Source of the DNA: Streptomyces justiciae
GTDB taxonomy: Bacteria; Actinomycetota; Actinomycetes; Streptomycetales; Streptomycetaceae
NCBI RefSeq assembly: GCF_015163075.1
Contig: NZ_JADDXU010000029.1
Span: 38,272 to 102,271, forward strand
DNA: 64,000 nt
Direction of reading: 5' to 3'
The notes beneath the pieces were generated by a model. It had not been told where the DNA came from. It worked only from the letters and a program-made list of their open reading frames with translations, and searched no databases. Below are positions 8,185 to 17,539 of this stretch, in pieces (positions within the stretch are counted from its first letter, which is position 1; every line of letters starts with the position of its first letter). The translations under genes and the position numbers were made by a program.

Positions 8185-10403
8185 GCACCGCACAGGAGAC
8201 CCGCAGCCGCCGCCGCTCCGCCCCGCCCAAGCGCCCGGTTCCGAAGGGCAAGGGCAAGACGGTCCGCACGCCCACTGTCCTCCAGATGGAGGCCGTGGAG
8301 TGCGGCGCCGCCTCCCTCGCGATGGTGCTGGGCCACTTCGGCAAGCACGTCCCGCTGGAGGAGCTGCGCATCGCGTGCGGTGTCTCGCGGGACGGTTCGC
8401 GCGCCAGCAACCTCCTGAAGGCGGCCCGCAGTTACGGCCTCACGGCCAAGGGCATGCAGATGGACACGGCCGCCCTCGCCGAGGTGAAGGCACCGGCGGT
8501 GCTGTTCTGGGAGTTCAACCACTACGTCGTCTACGACGGCATGGGCCGCCGCTTCGGCCGCCGCGGGGTCTACATCAACGACCCCGGCAAGGGCCGCCGG
8601 TTCGTGCCGATGGAGGACTTCGACTCCAGCTTCACCGGAGTCGTCCTGATCATGGAGCCGGGTGACGGCTTCACCAAGGGCGGCCGCAAGCCCGGCGTGC
8701 TGGGCGCGATGCCGGCCCGGCTGCGGGGTACGGCGGGCACGATGCCGGCCGCGGTGCTGGCGAGCCTGCTGCTGGTGCTGGTCGGCGCGGCGGTGCCCGC
8801 GCTGAGCCGCACGTACATCGACATGTTCCTCATCGGGGGCCAGACCTCCCTGCTCGGCGTGCTGTTCGCGTCGATGGGGACGTGTGTGGCGCTCACCCTG
8901 GTCCTGACCTGGCTGCAACAGGCGAACCTGCTGCGCGGCCGCATCATCTCCTCCACCCTCTCCAGTGCCCGCTTCCTGCGCCATCTGCTGCGGCTGCCGG
9001 TGACGTTCTTCTCCCAGCGCAGCCCGGCCGACCTGGTGCAGCGCCTCCAGTCCAACGACGCGGTGGCCGAGACGCTGGCCCGCGACCTCGCGGCGGCGGG
9101 CGTGGACGCGGTGGTCGTCGTCCTCTACGCCGTCCTGCTCTACACGTACGACCCGCAGTTGACCTTCGTGGGCATCGGCGTGGCCCTGCTCAACATCGTG
9201 GCGATGCGGGTGGTCATCCGGCTGCGCGCCACCCGGACCGCGAAACTGCGGGCCGACAGCGCCCGGTTGACCAACACCGCCTACACCGGCCTCCAGCTGA
9301 TCGAGACGATGAAGGCGACCGGCGGTGAGGACGGCTACTTCCGCAAGTGGGCCGGGCAGCACGCCACCACGCTGGAGGAGCAGCAGCGGCTCGGCGTGCC
9401 CTCCGCCTGGCTGGGTGTGGTCGCGCCGACGCTGGCCTCGCTGAACAGTGCGGTGATCCTGTGGATCGGCGGCATGCGCGCCGTCGAGGGCGGCATCTCG
9501 GTCGGCCTTCTCGTCGCCTTCCAGTCGCTGGTCACCCGCTTCACCGCCCCGATCACCCGCCTCAACGGCGTCGCGGGCCGCATCCAGGACTTCGCGGCCG
9601 ACGTGGCCCGTCTGAAGGACGTGGAGAACTTCCAGGCCGACCCGCTCTACGGCCGCCCCGGCGGCGCCGAGTCGACGCGTCGGCTGCACGGGCACGTGGA
9701 GCTCCAGAACATCTCCTTCGGCTACAACCCGCTGGACAAGCCCCTGTTGACCGGCTTCGACCTGACGGTCGGCCCGGGCCAGCAGGTGGCGCTGGTCGGC
9801 GGTTCGGGCAGCGGCAAGTCGACGGTGTCCCGGCTGATATCCGGCCTGTACGCGCCCTGGGAGGGTGTCATCCGCATCGACGGGCAGCGCCTGGAGGACA
9901 TCCCGCGCGGCGCCCTCGCCTCCTCCGTCTCCTTCGTCGACCAGGACGTCTTCCTCTTCGAGGGCTCGGTCCGGGACAACGTGGCGCTGTGGGACCCGTC
10001 GATCCCGGACGACGCGGTGGTGGACGCGCTGCGGGACGCCGCCCTGTACGACGTGGTGATGCGCCGCCCGGGCGGCATCAACAGCCGGGTCGAGCAGGAC
10101 GGCCGGAACTTCTCCGGCGGCCAGCGCCAACGCCTGGAGATCGCGAGGGCGTTGGTCCGCAGGCCGAGCATCCTCGTCCTCGACGAGGTGACGAGCGCGC
10201 TGGACGCCGAGACCGAACAGATGGTGATGGACAACCTCCGCAAGCGCGGCTGCGCCTGTGTGGTGATCGCGCACCGGCTGAGCACCGTGCGCGACAGCGA
10301 CGAGATCGTCGTGCTCCAGCACGGCACGATCGTGGAACGCGGACGGCACGAGGAGCTGGTGGCGCGCGGTGGCGCGTACGCGGCTCTGGTCAGGGAGCGC
10401 TGA
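8181..10403 (+). CDS. NHLM-type peptidase-containing ABC exporter (C39 + TMD + ATPase)
   Basis: A 740-residue PCAT-like transporter. The N-terminal C39 cysteine peptidase has Cys41 (MEAVECGAAS), His114 (FNHYVVY) and Asp134 (INDPGKG), so it should cleave double-glycine leaders. A six-helix exporter domain follows (about 175-450). The ATPase has Walker A near 538 (GGSGSGKST), signature FSGGQRQ near 643, Walker B ILVLDEV near 663 and an H-loop in IAHRLS. It is expected to process and export the 71-aa peptide. The GTG start overlaps the stop of the adaptor gene, and the next gene starts two bases after its stop. Confidence 0.95.
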   Translation: MSTAQETRSRRRSAPPKRPVPKGKGKTVRTPTVLQMEAVECGAASLAMVLGHFGKHVPLEELRIACGVSRDGSRASNLLKAARSYGLTAKGMQMDTAALAEVKAPAVLFWEFNHYVVYDGMGRRFGRRGVYINDPGKGRRFVPMEDFDSSFTGVVLIMEPGDGFTKGGRKPGVLGAMPARLRGTAGTMPAAVLASLLLVLVGAAVPALSRTYIDMFLIGGQTSLLGVLFASMGTCVALTLVLTWLQQANLLRGRIISSTLSSARFLRHLLRLPVTFFSQRSPADLVQRLQSNDAVAETLARDLAAAGVDAVVVVLYAVLLYTYDPQLTFVGIGVALLNIVAMRVVIRLRATRTAKLRADSARLTNTAYTGLQLIETMKATGGEDGYFRKWAGQHATTLEEQQRLGVPSAWLGVVAPTLASLNSAVILWIGGMRAVEGGISVGLLVAFQSLVTRFTAPITRLNGVAGRIQDFAADVARLKDVENFQADPLYGRPGGAESTRRLHGHVELQNISFGYNPLDKPLLTGFDLTVGPGQQVALVGGSGSGKSTVSRLISGLYAPWEGVIRIDGQRLEDIPRGALASSVSFVDQDVFLFEGSVRDNVALWDPSIPDDAVVDALRDAALYDVVMRRPGGINSRVEQDGRNFSGGQRQRLEIARALVRRPSILVLDEVTSALDAETEQMVMDNLRKRGCACVVIAHRLSTVRDSDEIVVLQHGTIVERGRHEELVARGGAYAALVRER

Positions 10404-10404
10404 G

Positions 10405-13221
10405 ATGACGACCGCACCCGAGGGGGACCTCGTCCTCCAGGCCCTCGGCTCGATGGGCACGCCGTACGACCTCGCCGGGCACACCCGCCTGGACCTCGAG
10501 GGGCCGCAGGTGCTGTGGCTGGTGGCGTCCGGCGCCGTGGACCTGTTCGCGGTGGACGCCGAACAGCAGGGCCACTGGCACCACTTGGGCCGCCTGGAGG
10601 CGGGCTCGCTGCTGCTCGGCCCGACGCCGGGACCCCAACACACGCTCGTGGCCCGCCCGTTGCGGGACTGCGTCGTGCACCGCATCGGGCTGCGCGAGCT
10701 GTACCAGCCCGCGAACACCCAGACCTGGTCCTACGACGAGTACGGCAACCCGCAGTACGTCCCGCCGACGACGAGCCCGCTGGAGTACGCCCTCGCCCTC
10801 GGCGTCGGCCGCAGCCTGTCCATCCTCTTCCAGGCGCCGATGGCGAACGAGCGCGCCGCGGAGATCACCGACGACGACGTCTTCTGGATGCAGGTCCCGC
10901 CGGGCAGTGTGCAGTACGGCTCGCTGTACGGCGCGGAGGCCGCCGCCGACCTGCTGATGGACCCGGCGGTGTGGCAGTCCATGGTCGACCAGCAGTACCG
11001 GCTGCTGACCACGCTGGACCGCTGGATCGAGCAGCTGGAGCGCACCCACGAGACACGCACCGCCGAGGGCATCAAGGCCGGTGAGGCGGTCCGCGCGCAG
11101 GCCGACCGGACGCTGCTGGCGTCGATCGGCAAGTCGTCGGGCAAGCGCGCCACGGCCGCCGACGCGGACGCCTCGTACGCGGCCTGCAAACTGGTGGCGC
11201 AGGCGGCCGGGATCACCCTGGCCGACCCGGCGCAGTCCGGCACCGGCAGCGACCGGCTCGACCCGGTGGAGCAGATCGCGCTCGCCTCCCGGGTGCGCAC
11301 CCGGGCCGTACGGCTGGACGGCACCTGGTGGCGGGACAACGTCGGCCCCCTGGTGGGGCATCGGGCGCTGTCCGGGGCGCCGGTCGCGCTGCTGTGGCGG
11401 CGCGGCGGCTATGTGGCGGTGCATCCGGCGACGGGCCGGGAGACGCCGGTCGAGAAGGCCAACGCGGAGGAGTTCGAGCCGCGCGCGGTGATGTTCTACC
11501 GTCCGCTGCCCGACCGGGCGCTCAGTCCGCTGCGGCTGCTGCGGTTCAGCATGCAGAACATGGGCGGCGACCTGACGAACCTCCTGCTCAGTGGCCTCGT
11601 CACGGTGGCGATCGGCGCGATCGTGCCCATCGCCACCGGCAAGGTGCTCGGCGAGTTCGTGCCGAAGGCCCAGACGCATCTGATCGTCCAGGTCTGTCTG
11701 GCGGTGATGGTCAGCAGTCTCGTCGCCGCGACCTTCATGCTGTTGCAGAACCTGACGATCCTGCGCCTGGAGGGCCGGATCGAGGCGACCCTCCAACCGG
11801 CCGTGTGGGACCGGCTGTTGAGGCTGCCCACCAAGTTCTTCACCGAGCGCTCGACGGGTGAGCTGGCGAGCGCGGCGATGGGCATCAGCGCGATCCGCCG
11901 TCTGCTGGCCGGAGTCGGTCCGGTGGTCGCCCAGTCGGTGACCGTCGGCGCGATGAACCTGGGGCTGCTGTTCTGGTACAGCGTGCCGATGGCGTGCGCG
12001 GCGATCGGCATGCTGGTCGTGATCGCCGGGGTGTTCCTGGGGCTCGGGCTGTGGCAGGTGCGGTGGCAGCGGCGCCTGGTGGTGCTCGGCAACAAGCTGA
12101 ACAACCAGGCGTTCCAGACCCTGCGCGGACTGCCCAAGCTGCGGGTCGCGGCCGCCGAGAACTACGCCTACGCGGCATGGGCCTCGGAGTTCGCGCGCAG
12201 CAGGGAGCTCCAGCAGAAGGTGGGGCGGATCAAGAACCTCACCACGGTGATGGGTGCGGTGTATCTGCCGGTCTGCACGCTGCTGATGTTCATGCTGCTG
12301 GCCGGTCCGGCGCGCGGCTCGATGTCGGCGGCGGCGTTCCTGAGCTTCAACACCTCGGTGACGATGGTGCTGACGTCCGTGACCCAGCTGACCGGTGCGT
12401 TCGTGTCGGCGGTGGGCGCGCTGCCGCTGTTCGAGGAGATCAAGCCGGTCCTGGAGGCCACCCCGGAGGTCCGCACGGCGAGCACCCGGCCGGGCCCGCT
12501 GACCGGCGGGATCGAGGCGCGCCGGCTGTCCTTCCGCTACTCGGACGACGGCCCGCTGATCCTCGACGACGTGTCCTTCGAGGTGAGGCCCGGCGAGTTC
12601 GTGGCGATCGTCGGCCCGAGCGGCTGCGGCAAGTCGACGCTGCTCAGGCTGCTGATCGGCTTCGACCCGCCGGTCTCCGGCAGTGTGCTGTACGACGGGC
12701 AGGACCTGGCGGCGCTCGACCAGTCGGCGGTGCGCCGGCAGTGCGGGGTGGTGCTCCAGCACGCCCAGCCGTTCACCGGCTCGATCATGGACGTCATCTG
12801 CGGCACCGAGCCGTACACGCCGGAGGAGGTCATGGCGGCGGCGCAGATGGCGGGGCTCGCGGAGGACATCCAGCGGATGCCGATGGGCCTGCACACGATC
12901 GTCTCCGGCAGTGGTGCCGTCTCGGGCGGCCAGCGTCAACGGCTCATGATCGCCCAGGCGTTGATCCGCCGGCCGCGCATCCTGTTCTTCGACGAGGCGA
13001 CCAGTGCCCTCGACAACGAGACGCAGCGCACGGTCATCGAGTCCACCAAGGCCCTCAACGCCACCCGCATCGTCATCGCGCACCGCCTGTCCACGGTGCT
13101 GGACGCCGACCGCGTGATCGTCATGGAGGACGGCAAGGTCGCCCAGCAGGGTCCGCCCGCGCAGCTGCTCGCGGACACGAACGGGCGGCTGCACGAGCTG
13201 GTGCGGCGGCAGATGGCGTAG
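10405..13221 (+). CDS. NHLM-type ABC transporter, long N-terminal domain
   Basis: A 938-residue second exporter subunit. The first ~380 residues are a soluble region. Its start (VLWLVASGAVDLFAV ... LEAGSLLLG) resembles the cyclic-nucleotide-binding-like domain known in this family; no peptidase cysteine is present. The membrane domain spans about 382-670 and the ATPase about 700-930, with Walker A GPSGCGKST near 737, signature VSGGQRQ and Walker B ILFFDEAT near 858. It probably forms a heterodimer with the C39-containing ABC protein. It ends three bases before the convergent SRPBCC gene. Confidence 0.93.
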   Translation: MTTAPEGDLVLQALGSMGTPYDLAGHTRLDLEGPQVLWLVASGAVDLFAVDAEQQGHWHHLGRLEAGSLLLGPTPGPQHTLVARPLRDCVVHRIGLRELYQPANTQTWSYDEYGNPQYVPPTTSPLEYALALGVGRSLSILFQAPMANERAAEITDDDVFWMQVPPGSVQYGSLYGAEAAADLLMDPAVWQSMVDQQYRLLTTLDRWIEQLERTHETRTAEGIKAGEAVRAQADRTLLASIGKSSGKRATAADADASYAACKLVAQAAGITLADPAQSGTGSDRLDPVEQIALASRVRTRAVRLDGTWWRDNVGPLVGHRALSGAPVALLWRRGGYVAVHPATGRETPVEKANAEEFEPRAVMFYRPLPDRALSPLRLLRFSMQNMGGDLTNLLLSGLVTVAIGAIVPIATGKVLGEFVPKAQTHLIVQVCLAVMVSSLVAATFMLLQNLTILRLEGRIEATLQPAVWDRLLRLPTKFFTERSTGELASAAMGISAIRRLLAGVGPVVAQSVTVGAMNLGLLFWYSVPMACAAIGMLVVIAGVFLGLGLWQVRWQRRLVVLGNKLNNQAFQTLRGLPKLRVAAAENYAYAAWASEFARSRELQQKVGRIKNLTTVMGAVYLPVCTLLMFMLLAGPARGSMSAAAFLSFNTSVTMVLTSVTQLTGAFVSAVGALPLFEEIKPVLEATPEVRTASTRPGPLTGGIEARRLSFRYSDDGPLILDDVSFEVRPGEFVAIVGPSGCGKSTLLRLLIGFDPPVSGSVLYDGQDLAALDQSAVRRQCGVVLQHAQPFTGSIMDVICGTEPYTPEEVMAAAQMAGLAEDIQRMPMGLHTIVSGSGAVSGGQRQRLMIAQALIRRPRILFFDEATSALDNETQRTVIESTKALNATRIVIAHRLSTVLDADRVIVMEDGKVAQQGPPAQLLADTNGRLHELVRRQMA

Positions 13222-13224
13222 GGG

Positions 13225-13737
13225 TCAGTCGAGGCCCGGGACGGGGGCGCCGGAAGGGACACCGGCGTCCACATAGGCGTCGTAGAACACCTTCCACGGC
13301 GCCTCGCTCGGGGTGGACGCCCCGTCGGCGTACCTCTCCAAGGCGGCCAGGCAGACCTCCCAGCCGGCGCCGTTACGGGCGGCGGTGTTCGCCTCGCTGA
13401 GCACGTTGGTGAGCGTGAAGCGGGTGCTCTTCTCGCCCAACTCCTCCAGGTCGAAGCGCAGTTCGTCGTCGCCCCACGCGAAGGAGAGGTGCCGGGGCGG
13501 CTCGACGGCGAGGACGCGGCCGGTGGATTCCGGCATGTTGGGGTCGCCGCTGAACCTGACCTCGCCGCCGGGGCGCAGGTCGATCTCGGCGCGGGACGGG
13601 AACCAGTGGGCGAGTTCGTCGGCGTCGGTCACGAACTGCCAGACGCGGTCGATCGGATGGGCGTAGGTGCGGCTGAAGCGGACGGCCGGGCGGCCGTCGT
13701 CCAGCGTCAGATAGGTGCCGGTGAGGTCTTCGGACAT
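13225..13737 (-). CDS. SRPBCC/AHSA1-like START-domain protein
   Basis: A 170-residue protein of the AHSA1 (activator of Hsp90 ATPase homologue 1-like) branch of the SRPBCC fold. Diagnostic sequences are the opening strand VRFSRTYAHPIDRVWQFVTDADELAHWFPS and the later ALERYADG region. These proteins bind small hydrophobic ligands; the role is unknown. It lies five bases downstream of an ArsR-type repressor on the same strand. This ArsR-SRPBCC pairing is common in actinobacteria and suggests joint autoregulation. The ATG start is preceded by upstream residues belonging to the regulator gene in another frame. Confidence 0.9.
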   Translation of the reverse strand: MSEDLTGTYLTLDDGRPAVRFSRTYAHPIDRVWQFVTDADELAHWFPSRAEIDLRPGGEVRFSGDPNMPESTGRVLAVEPPRHLSFAWGDDELRFDLEELGEKSTRFTLTNVLSEANTAARNGAGWEVCLAALERYADGASTPSEAPWKVFYDAYVDAGVPSGAPVPGLD

Positions 13738-13742
13738 CGGGA

Positions 13743-14075
13743 TCAGTCCTTCGAAAGGGGCGGTTCCTCGGAGTCGTCCAGGCGTCGGCCCAGCGCGTCG
13801 AGGCTGTCGTTCCACAGCCGCCGGTACGGGGCGAGCCATGCGTCGAGGGCGGCGATCGGGGCCGGGTCGAGGGCGTAGACGCGGCGTTGCGCGTCCTGCC
13901 GGACCCGGACCAGACCGGCGTCCCTGAGCACTCTCAGATGCTTCGAGGTGCTCGGCTGGCTCAGGCCGCACGCTTCCACGATCTCCCCGACGGGCCGTGG
14001 CCGCTCCAGGAGCAGCGCGACGATGGCCCGCCGGTGGGGATCGGCGAGGGCGGCCCAGAGCGCGGCGTCGGACAT
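13743..14075 (-). CDS. ArsR-family winged-helix repressor
   Basis: A 110-residue DNA-binding protein. The first 85 residues are an ArsR winged helix (ALADPHRRAIVALLLERPRP, recognition helix GLSQPSTSKHLRVLRDAGLV). There are no cysteine metal-binding motifs, so it belongs to the non-metal branch often found next to SRPBCC genes. It is the first gene of a two-gene operon and probably represses its own promoter. Confidence 0.92.
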   Translation of the reverse strand: MSDAALWAALADPHRRAIVALLLERPRPVGEIVEACGLSQPSTSKHLRVLRDAGLVRVRQDAQRRVYALDPAPIAALDAWLAPYRRLWNDSLDALGRRLDDSEEPPLSKD

Positions 14076-14127
14076 GAGTCCAATATGCCTCGGCGGTTAT
14101 ATGCCGGTCAAGGCATGCACCCCGGGC

Positions 14128-14739
14128 TCACGAGTCGGCGCCGTAGGTGCCGAACTCCGGGGACCCCGCCCACTCGAAGACATGCACCGACAGGCCGCCG
14201 GGCGTCATCTCGTGGTCGACGGGCCGCAGCCCTGCCGGGGCGCCGCCGTCGGGGAACAAGCGCCGCCCCTGACCCACGACGACCGGGGCGATCGCGAGCC
14301 GCAGGGTGTCGACCAGGCCGGCGGCCAGCAGGGACTGGGCCAGCCGGGCGCTGCCGTGGATCTGAAGCTCCCGGCCGGGCTGTCGCTTGAGTTCGGCGAC
14401 CTGGGCGGGGACGTCGCCGTCGAGAACCGTGGTCGGACTCCAGCTCCCCTCCGTCAGGTGACCCGAGGCCACGTACTTCGGCAGGCCGTTCATGACGGCG
14501 GCGAGGGGATGGTCGGTCATCCGCGGCCAGTCCCGGGCGAAGTTGTCGTAGGTCCGGCGGCCGAACAGGAGCCCGTCCGCCTCGCCGAGCCAGGCGCCCG
14601 CGAGCTGCTCGAACCGCACGTCCAGGTACGGCACGAACCAGCCGCCCCGCGTGAATCCGTCGCTGGTGTCCTCGTCCGGGGAGCCCGGCCCCTGGGAGAC
14701 ACCGTCGAGGGACAGGAACTGCTGAACCACCAGCTTCAT
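14128..14739 (-). CDS. RibD/dihydrofolate-reductase-like protein
   Basis: A 203-residue protein of the RibD C-terminal/DHFR-like family, probably an NADPH-dependent reductase of unknown substrate. Matching features are the opening VQQFLSLDGVSQGP, LLFGRRTYDNF in the middle, and the late IHGSARLAQSLLAAGLVD and APVVVGQGRRLF segments that form the cofactor site. A GAGAG purine stretch precedes the ATG. It is divergent from the MFS pump, so the double operator between them may control both genes. Confidence 0.9.
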   Translation of the reverse strand: MKLVVQQFLSLDGVSQGPGSPDEDTSDGFTRGGWFVPYLDVRFEQLAGAWLGEADGLLFGRRTYDNFARDWPRMTDHPLAAVMNGLPKYVASGHLTEGSWSPTTVLDGDVPAQVAELKRQPGRELQIHGSARLAQSLLAAGLVDTLRLAIAPVVVGQGRRLFPDGGAPAGLRPVDHEMTPGGLSVHVFEWAGSPEFGTYGADS

Positions 14740-14763
14740 CGCACGCCACTCTCTCCTAGACAG

Positions 14764-14821
14764 CGAAACGTTGCCGTTTCGATCGAACTGGTCTACCCTC
14801 TACGTGTACGAAACCGTTTCG
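14764..14821 (+). promoter_or_regulatory. Promoter with two CGAAAC/GTTTCG operators
   Basis: Two inverted repeats of the same half-site are visible: CGAAAC-6-GTTTCG at 14764-14781 and ACGAAACCGTTTCGT at 14808-14822. A sigma70-like promoter fits between them (TTGCCG at 14771-14776, 17-base spacer, TACCCT at 14794-14799). One operator covers the -35 and the other the start of transcription. This is the layout expected for a TetR-type repressor of the MFS pump; no cognate repressor gene is adjacent. Confidence 0.7.
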
Positions 14822-14870
14822 TTCACGGCTTGGTAACGTTCCCGACCCCTTTCCCTGGAGTGGTTTGCCC

Positions 14871-16370
14871 ATGTCCCAGAACACCCTGACCGACAGCGCC
14901 CCATCGGGCACTGCGGAGGCCGCGCCCGCCTCGAACAAGCGGTGGTGGATCCTCGCCGTCATCGCCCTCGCCCAGCTGATGGTGGTCCTCGACGCCACCA
15001 TCGTGAACATCGCCCTGCCCTCGGCGCAGGCCGACCTCGGGTTCTCCGACGGCAACCGGCAGTGGATCGTCACCGCCTACGCGCTGGCCTTCGCCTCCCT
15101 CCTGCTGCTCGGCGGCCGCATCGCCGACCTCTTCGGCCGCAAGACGGCGTTCCTGATCGGAGTGGTCGGCTTCGCCGCGGTCTCCGCGCTCGGCGGTGCC
15201 GCGACCAACTTCGAGATGCTGGTCACCGCCCGTGCCCTCCAGGGTGCCTTCGGCGCCCTCCTCGCGCCCGCCGCGCTGTCGCTGCTGAACACGACGTTCA
15301 CCGACGCCAAGGAGCGCGCCAAGGCCTTCAGCGTCTACGGCGCCATCGCCGGCGCCGGCGGTGCGGTGGGTCTGCTGCTCGGCGGCATCCTGACCGACGC
15401 GCTCGACTGGCGCTGGACGCTCTACGTCAACGTCGTCATCGCCGTCGTCGCCTTCGCCGGCGGCTGGCTCCTGCTGCACAACCACCGTGACGCCGGGAAC
15501 TCCAAGCTGGACGTGCCGGGCACGATACTGGTCGCCGCTGGTCTGTTCTCCCTGGTCTACGGCTTCTCCAACGCCGAGACCCACGACTGGAACTCGCCCG
15601 CCACCTGGGGCTTCCTGATCGCCGGCGGTGTCCTGCTGGTCGCGTTCTCCTGGTGGCAGACCAAGGCCGCGCACCCGCTGCTGCCGCTGCGCATCCTGCT
15701 CGACCGCAACCGCGCCGCCTCCTTCCTCGCCGTGCTGATCTCCGGCGGCGGCATGTTCGGCGTGTTCCTCTTCCTCACCTACTACCTCCAGCTCAACCTC
15801 GGCTTCAGCCCGACGAAGACCGGTGTCGCCTTCCTGCCGATGGTCGCCGCGCTGATGGTCGCCGCCCAGCTCGGCACGACCAAGCTGGTGCCGCGGATGG
15901 GCCCCAAGGCCGTCATCCCGCTGGGCTTCGGCATCGCCGCGGTCGGCATGGCCTGGCTGACCGGCATCGGGGTCGGGTCGTCGTACACCAGCGCGGTGCT
16001 GCCCCAGCTGATCGTCGTCGGCCTCGGGCTCGGTCTGGTCATGCCGCCCGCGATGCAGCTGGCCACGGGCGGGGTCGCCGCGGAGGACGCCGGTGTCGCC
16101 TCCGCCACCGTCAACGCCATGCAGCAGGTGGGCGGTTCGATCGGTACGGCGCTGCTGAACACGCTGGCCGCGAGCGCCGCGACCGACTACCTGGCCGGCA
16201 AGGACCCGAGCAACAAGCTGGTCCAGGCCCAGGCCACCATCGAGAGCTACACCACCGCCTTCTGGTGGTCGGCGGGCCTCTTCGCCGCCGGCACGCTGAT
16301 CGCGTTCCTGCTCTACCGCCGCGGGGTGCCGGAGCAGGACCCGGACGCCGCACCCGTGGTCCACATGTAG
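14871..16370 (+). CDS. DHA2/EmrB-QacA-type MFS drug exporter
   Basis: A 499-residue integral membrane protein with about 14 hydrophobic helices, the size expected for the DHA2 family of proton-driven multidrug antiporters. The N-terminal MVVLDATIVNIALPSAQADL and motif A (GGRIADLFGRKTAF) are diagnostic. Start: ATG at 14871, with GGAG ten bases upstream; a TTG at 14865 is too close to it. Expression is probably induced through the twin operators upstream. A perfect 15-bp hairpin follows the gene. Confidence 0.95.
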   Translation: MSQNTLTDSAPSGTAEAAPASNKRWWILAVIALAQLMVVLDATIVNIALPSAQADLGFSDGNRQWIVTAYALAFASLLLLGGRIADLFGRKTAFLIGVVGFAAVSALGGAATNFEMLVTARALQGAFGALLAPAALSLLNTTFTDAKERAKAFSVYGAIAGAGGAVGLLLGGILTDALDWRWTLYVNVVIAVVAFAGGWLLLHNHRDAGNSKLDVPGTILVAAGLFSLVYGFSNAETHDWNSPATWGFLIAGGVLLVAFSWWQTKAAHPLLPLRILLDRNRAASFLAVLISGGGMFGVFLFLTYYLQLNLGFSPTKTGVAFLPMVAALMVAAQLGTTKLVPRMGPKAVIPLGFGIAAVGMAWLTGIGVGSSYTSAVLPQLIVVGLGLGLVMPPAMQLATGGVAAEDAGVASATVNAMQQVGGSIGTALLNTLAASAATDYLAGKDPSNKLVQAQATIESYTTAFWWSAGLFAAGTLIAFLLYRRGVPEQDPDAAPVVHM

Positions 16371-16382
16371 TTCCCCCCGAGC

Positions 16383-16420
16383 AGAGGGGCCGCCGTCATC
16401 AGGGAGACGGCGGCCCCTCT
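16383..16420 (+). terminator. Terminator after MFS gene
   Basis: A perfect 15-bp stem (16383-16397 with 16406-16420) and 8-base loop begins 13 bases after the MFS stop codon. Confidence 0.88.
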
Positions 16421-16517
16421 TCGCTGCCTTGGCGGCCGCATGCCGTATCTGGCCGGTTACCGCGCATCACACCCGGGCGCGGTGAGTGAAGGCCCCGAAG
16501 CGGGTACTCACGGGTCC

Positions 16518-17525
16518 ATGCGAATCAGCGTGGTGGATGTGGGGTCGAACACGGTCCGGCTCGTGGTGGCGGACGCCGAGGGCGGGGTGCCGCTGCCGGT
16601 GCACACCGCGAAATGGCGGCTCCGGCTGTCCGAACAGGTCGAGCCGGGCGGCGCCGTGCCCGAGGAGGCGGTCGACAGACTCGTCGCCGCCGTGGCCGAG
16701 GCGGACCGGACGGCGACCGAGTGGGGCTCGGCCCCTCCGCTGGCCTTCGCCACGGCGGTGGTGCGCGGCGCGCCCAACTGCCGTGACGTGCTGCGCACCG
16801 TACGGACCCGCACCGGGGTCGAGCTGTGCACCCTGCCGGGCGAGCTGGAGGCGGAGCTGACCTTCCTCGGGGCGCGGCGCTGGATGGGCTGGCGGTCGGG
16901 GCCGCTGGCCCTGCTGGACATCGGGGGCGGCTCCCTCGAAGTGGCCTTCGGCCGCGGCAGGCTGCCGGACTTCGTGGCCTCGCTGCCGCTGGGCGCCGGC
17001 CGGCTGACCCACGAGTTCTTCGGCGGCGAGGACCCGCCGTCGCCGGAATTGCTGCGGACGCTGCGGCGCCGGGTCCGGCATCAGCTGCGGGACGTGGCGG
17101 CCCGGATCCGCTGGGAGGGGCCGCACACGGCGGTGGCCACGTCCCGTACGTTCCAGCAGCTGGGCCGGTTGTGCGGGGCGCCGCCCGGACGGCACGGACC
17201 GTTCGTGGAACGGGAGTTGCGCCGCTCGGACCTGCGCGCGGCGATCACCCGGCTCGCCGCCCTGCCCGCCGCCGAGCGCGCCCGGCTCCCCGGCATCTCC
17301 GCCCCCCGGGCCGCCCAGAGCCTGGCCGGCGCGGTGGTCGGCCACACGGCCCTGAAGCTGACCGGCATCAAGGCCGTCAGCATCTGCCCCTGGGCGATCC
17401 GCGAGGGCGTCCTGCTGCGCCACATCGAGGACGGCGCGTCCTGGTGGGCGGGGATCAGCCGCCGCAGCGAGGAGAACGGCGGCCAGGAACTCGTCCCGCT
17501 GCGCATCGCGGCCGCGACGAACTGA
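16518..17525 (+). CDS. Ppx/GppA-family phosphatase
   Basis: A 335-residue protein of the ASKHA fold. The opening VVDVGSNTVRLVV is the phosphate-1 loop, GPLALLDIGGGSLEVAFG the phosphate-2 loop, and ELEAELTFLGA the catalytic-Glu helix. These enzymes hydrolyse polyphosphate or (p)ppGpp. The length corresponds to the short two-domain type without the HD domain of E. coli Ppx. The ATG at 16518 starts directly at the first beta strand; no strong Shine-Dalgarno precedes it. A 56-codon gene follows at 14 bases. Confidence 0.9.
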   Translation: MRISVVDVGSNTVRLVVADAEGGVPLPVHTAKWRLRLSEQVEPGGAVPEEAVDRLVAAVAEADRTATEWGSAPPLAFATAVVRGAPNCRDVLRTVRTRTGVELCTLPGELEAELTFLGARRWMGWRSGPLALLDIGGGSLEVAFGRGRLPDFVASLPLGAGRLTHEFFGGEDPPSPELLRTLRRRVRHQLRDVAARIRWEGPHTAVATSRTFQQLGRLCGAPPGRHGPFVERELRRSDLRAAITRLAALPAAERARLPGISAPRAAQSLAGAVVGHTALKLTGIKAVSICPWAIREGVLLRHIEDGASWWAGISRRSEENGGQELVPLRIAAATN

Positions 17526-17539
17526 GAGAGGACAGTGCG

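Noticed and set aside
8073..10718. 881-codon leftward open frame across the peptidase ABC gene
   Set aside because: Shadow of the C39/ABC gene; no ribosome site and no recognisable domain.
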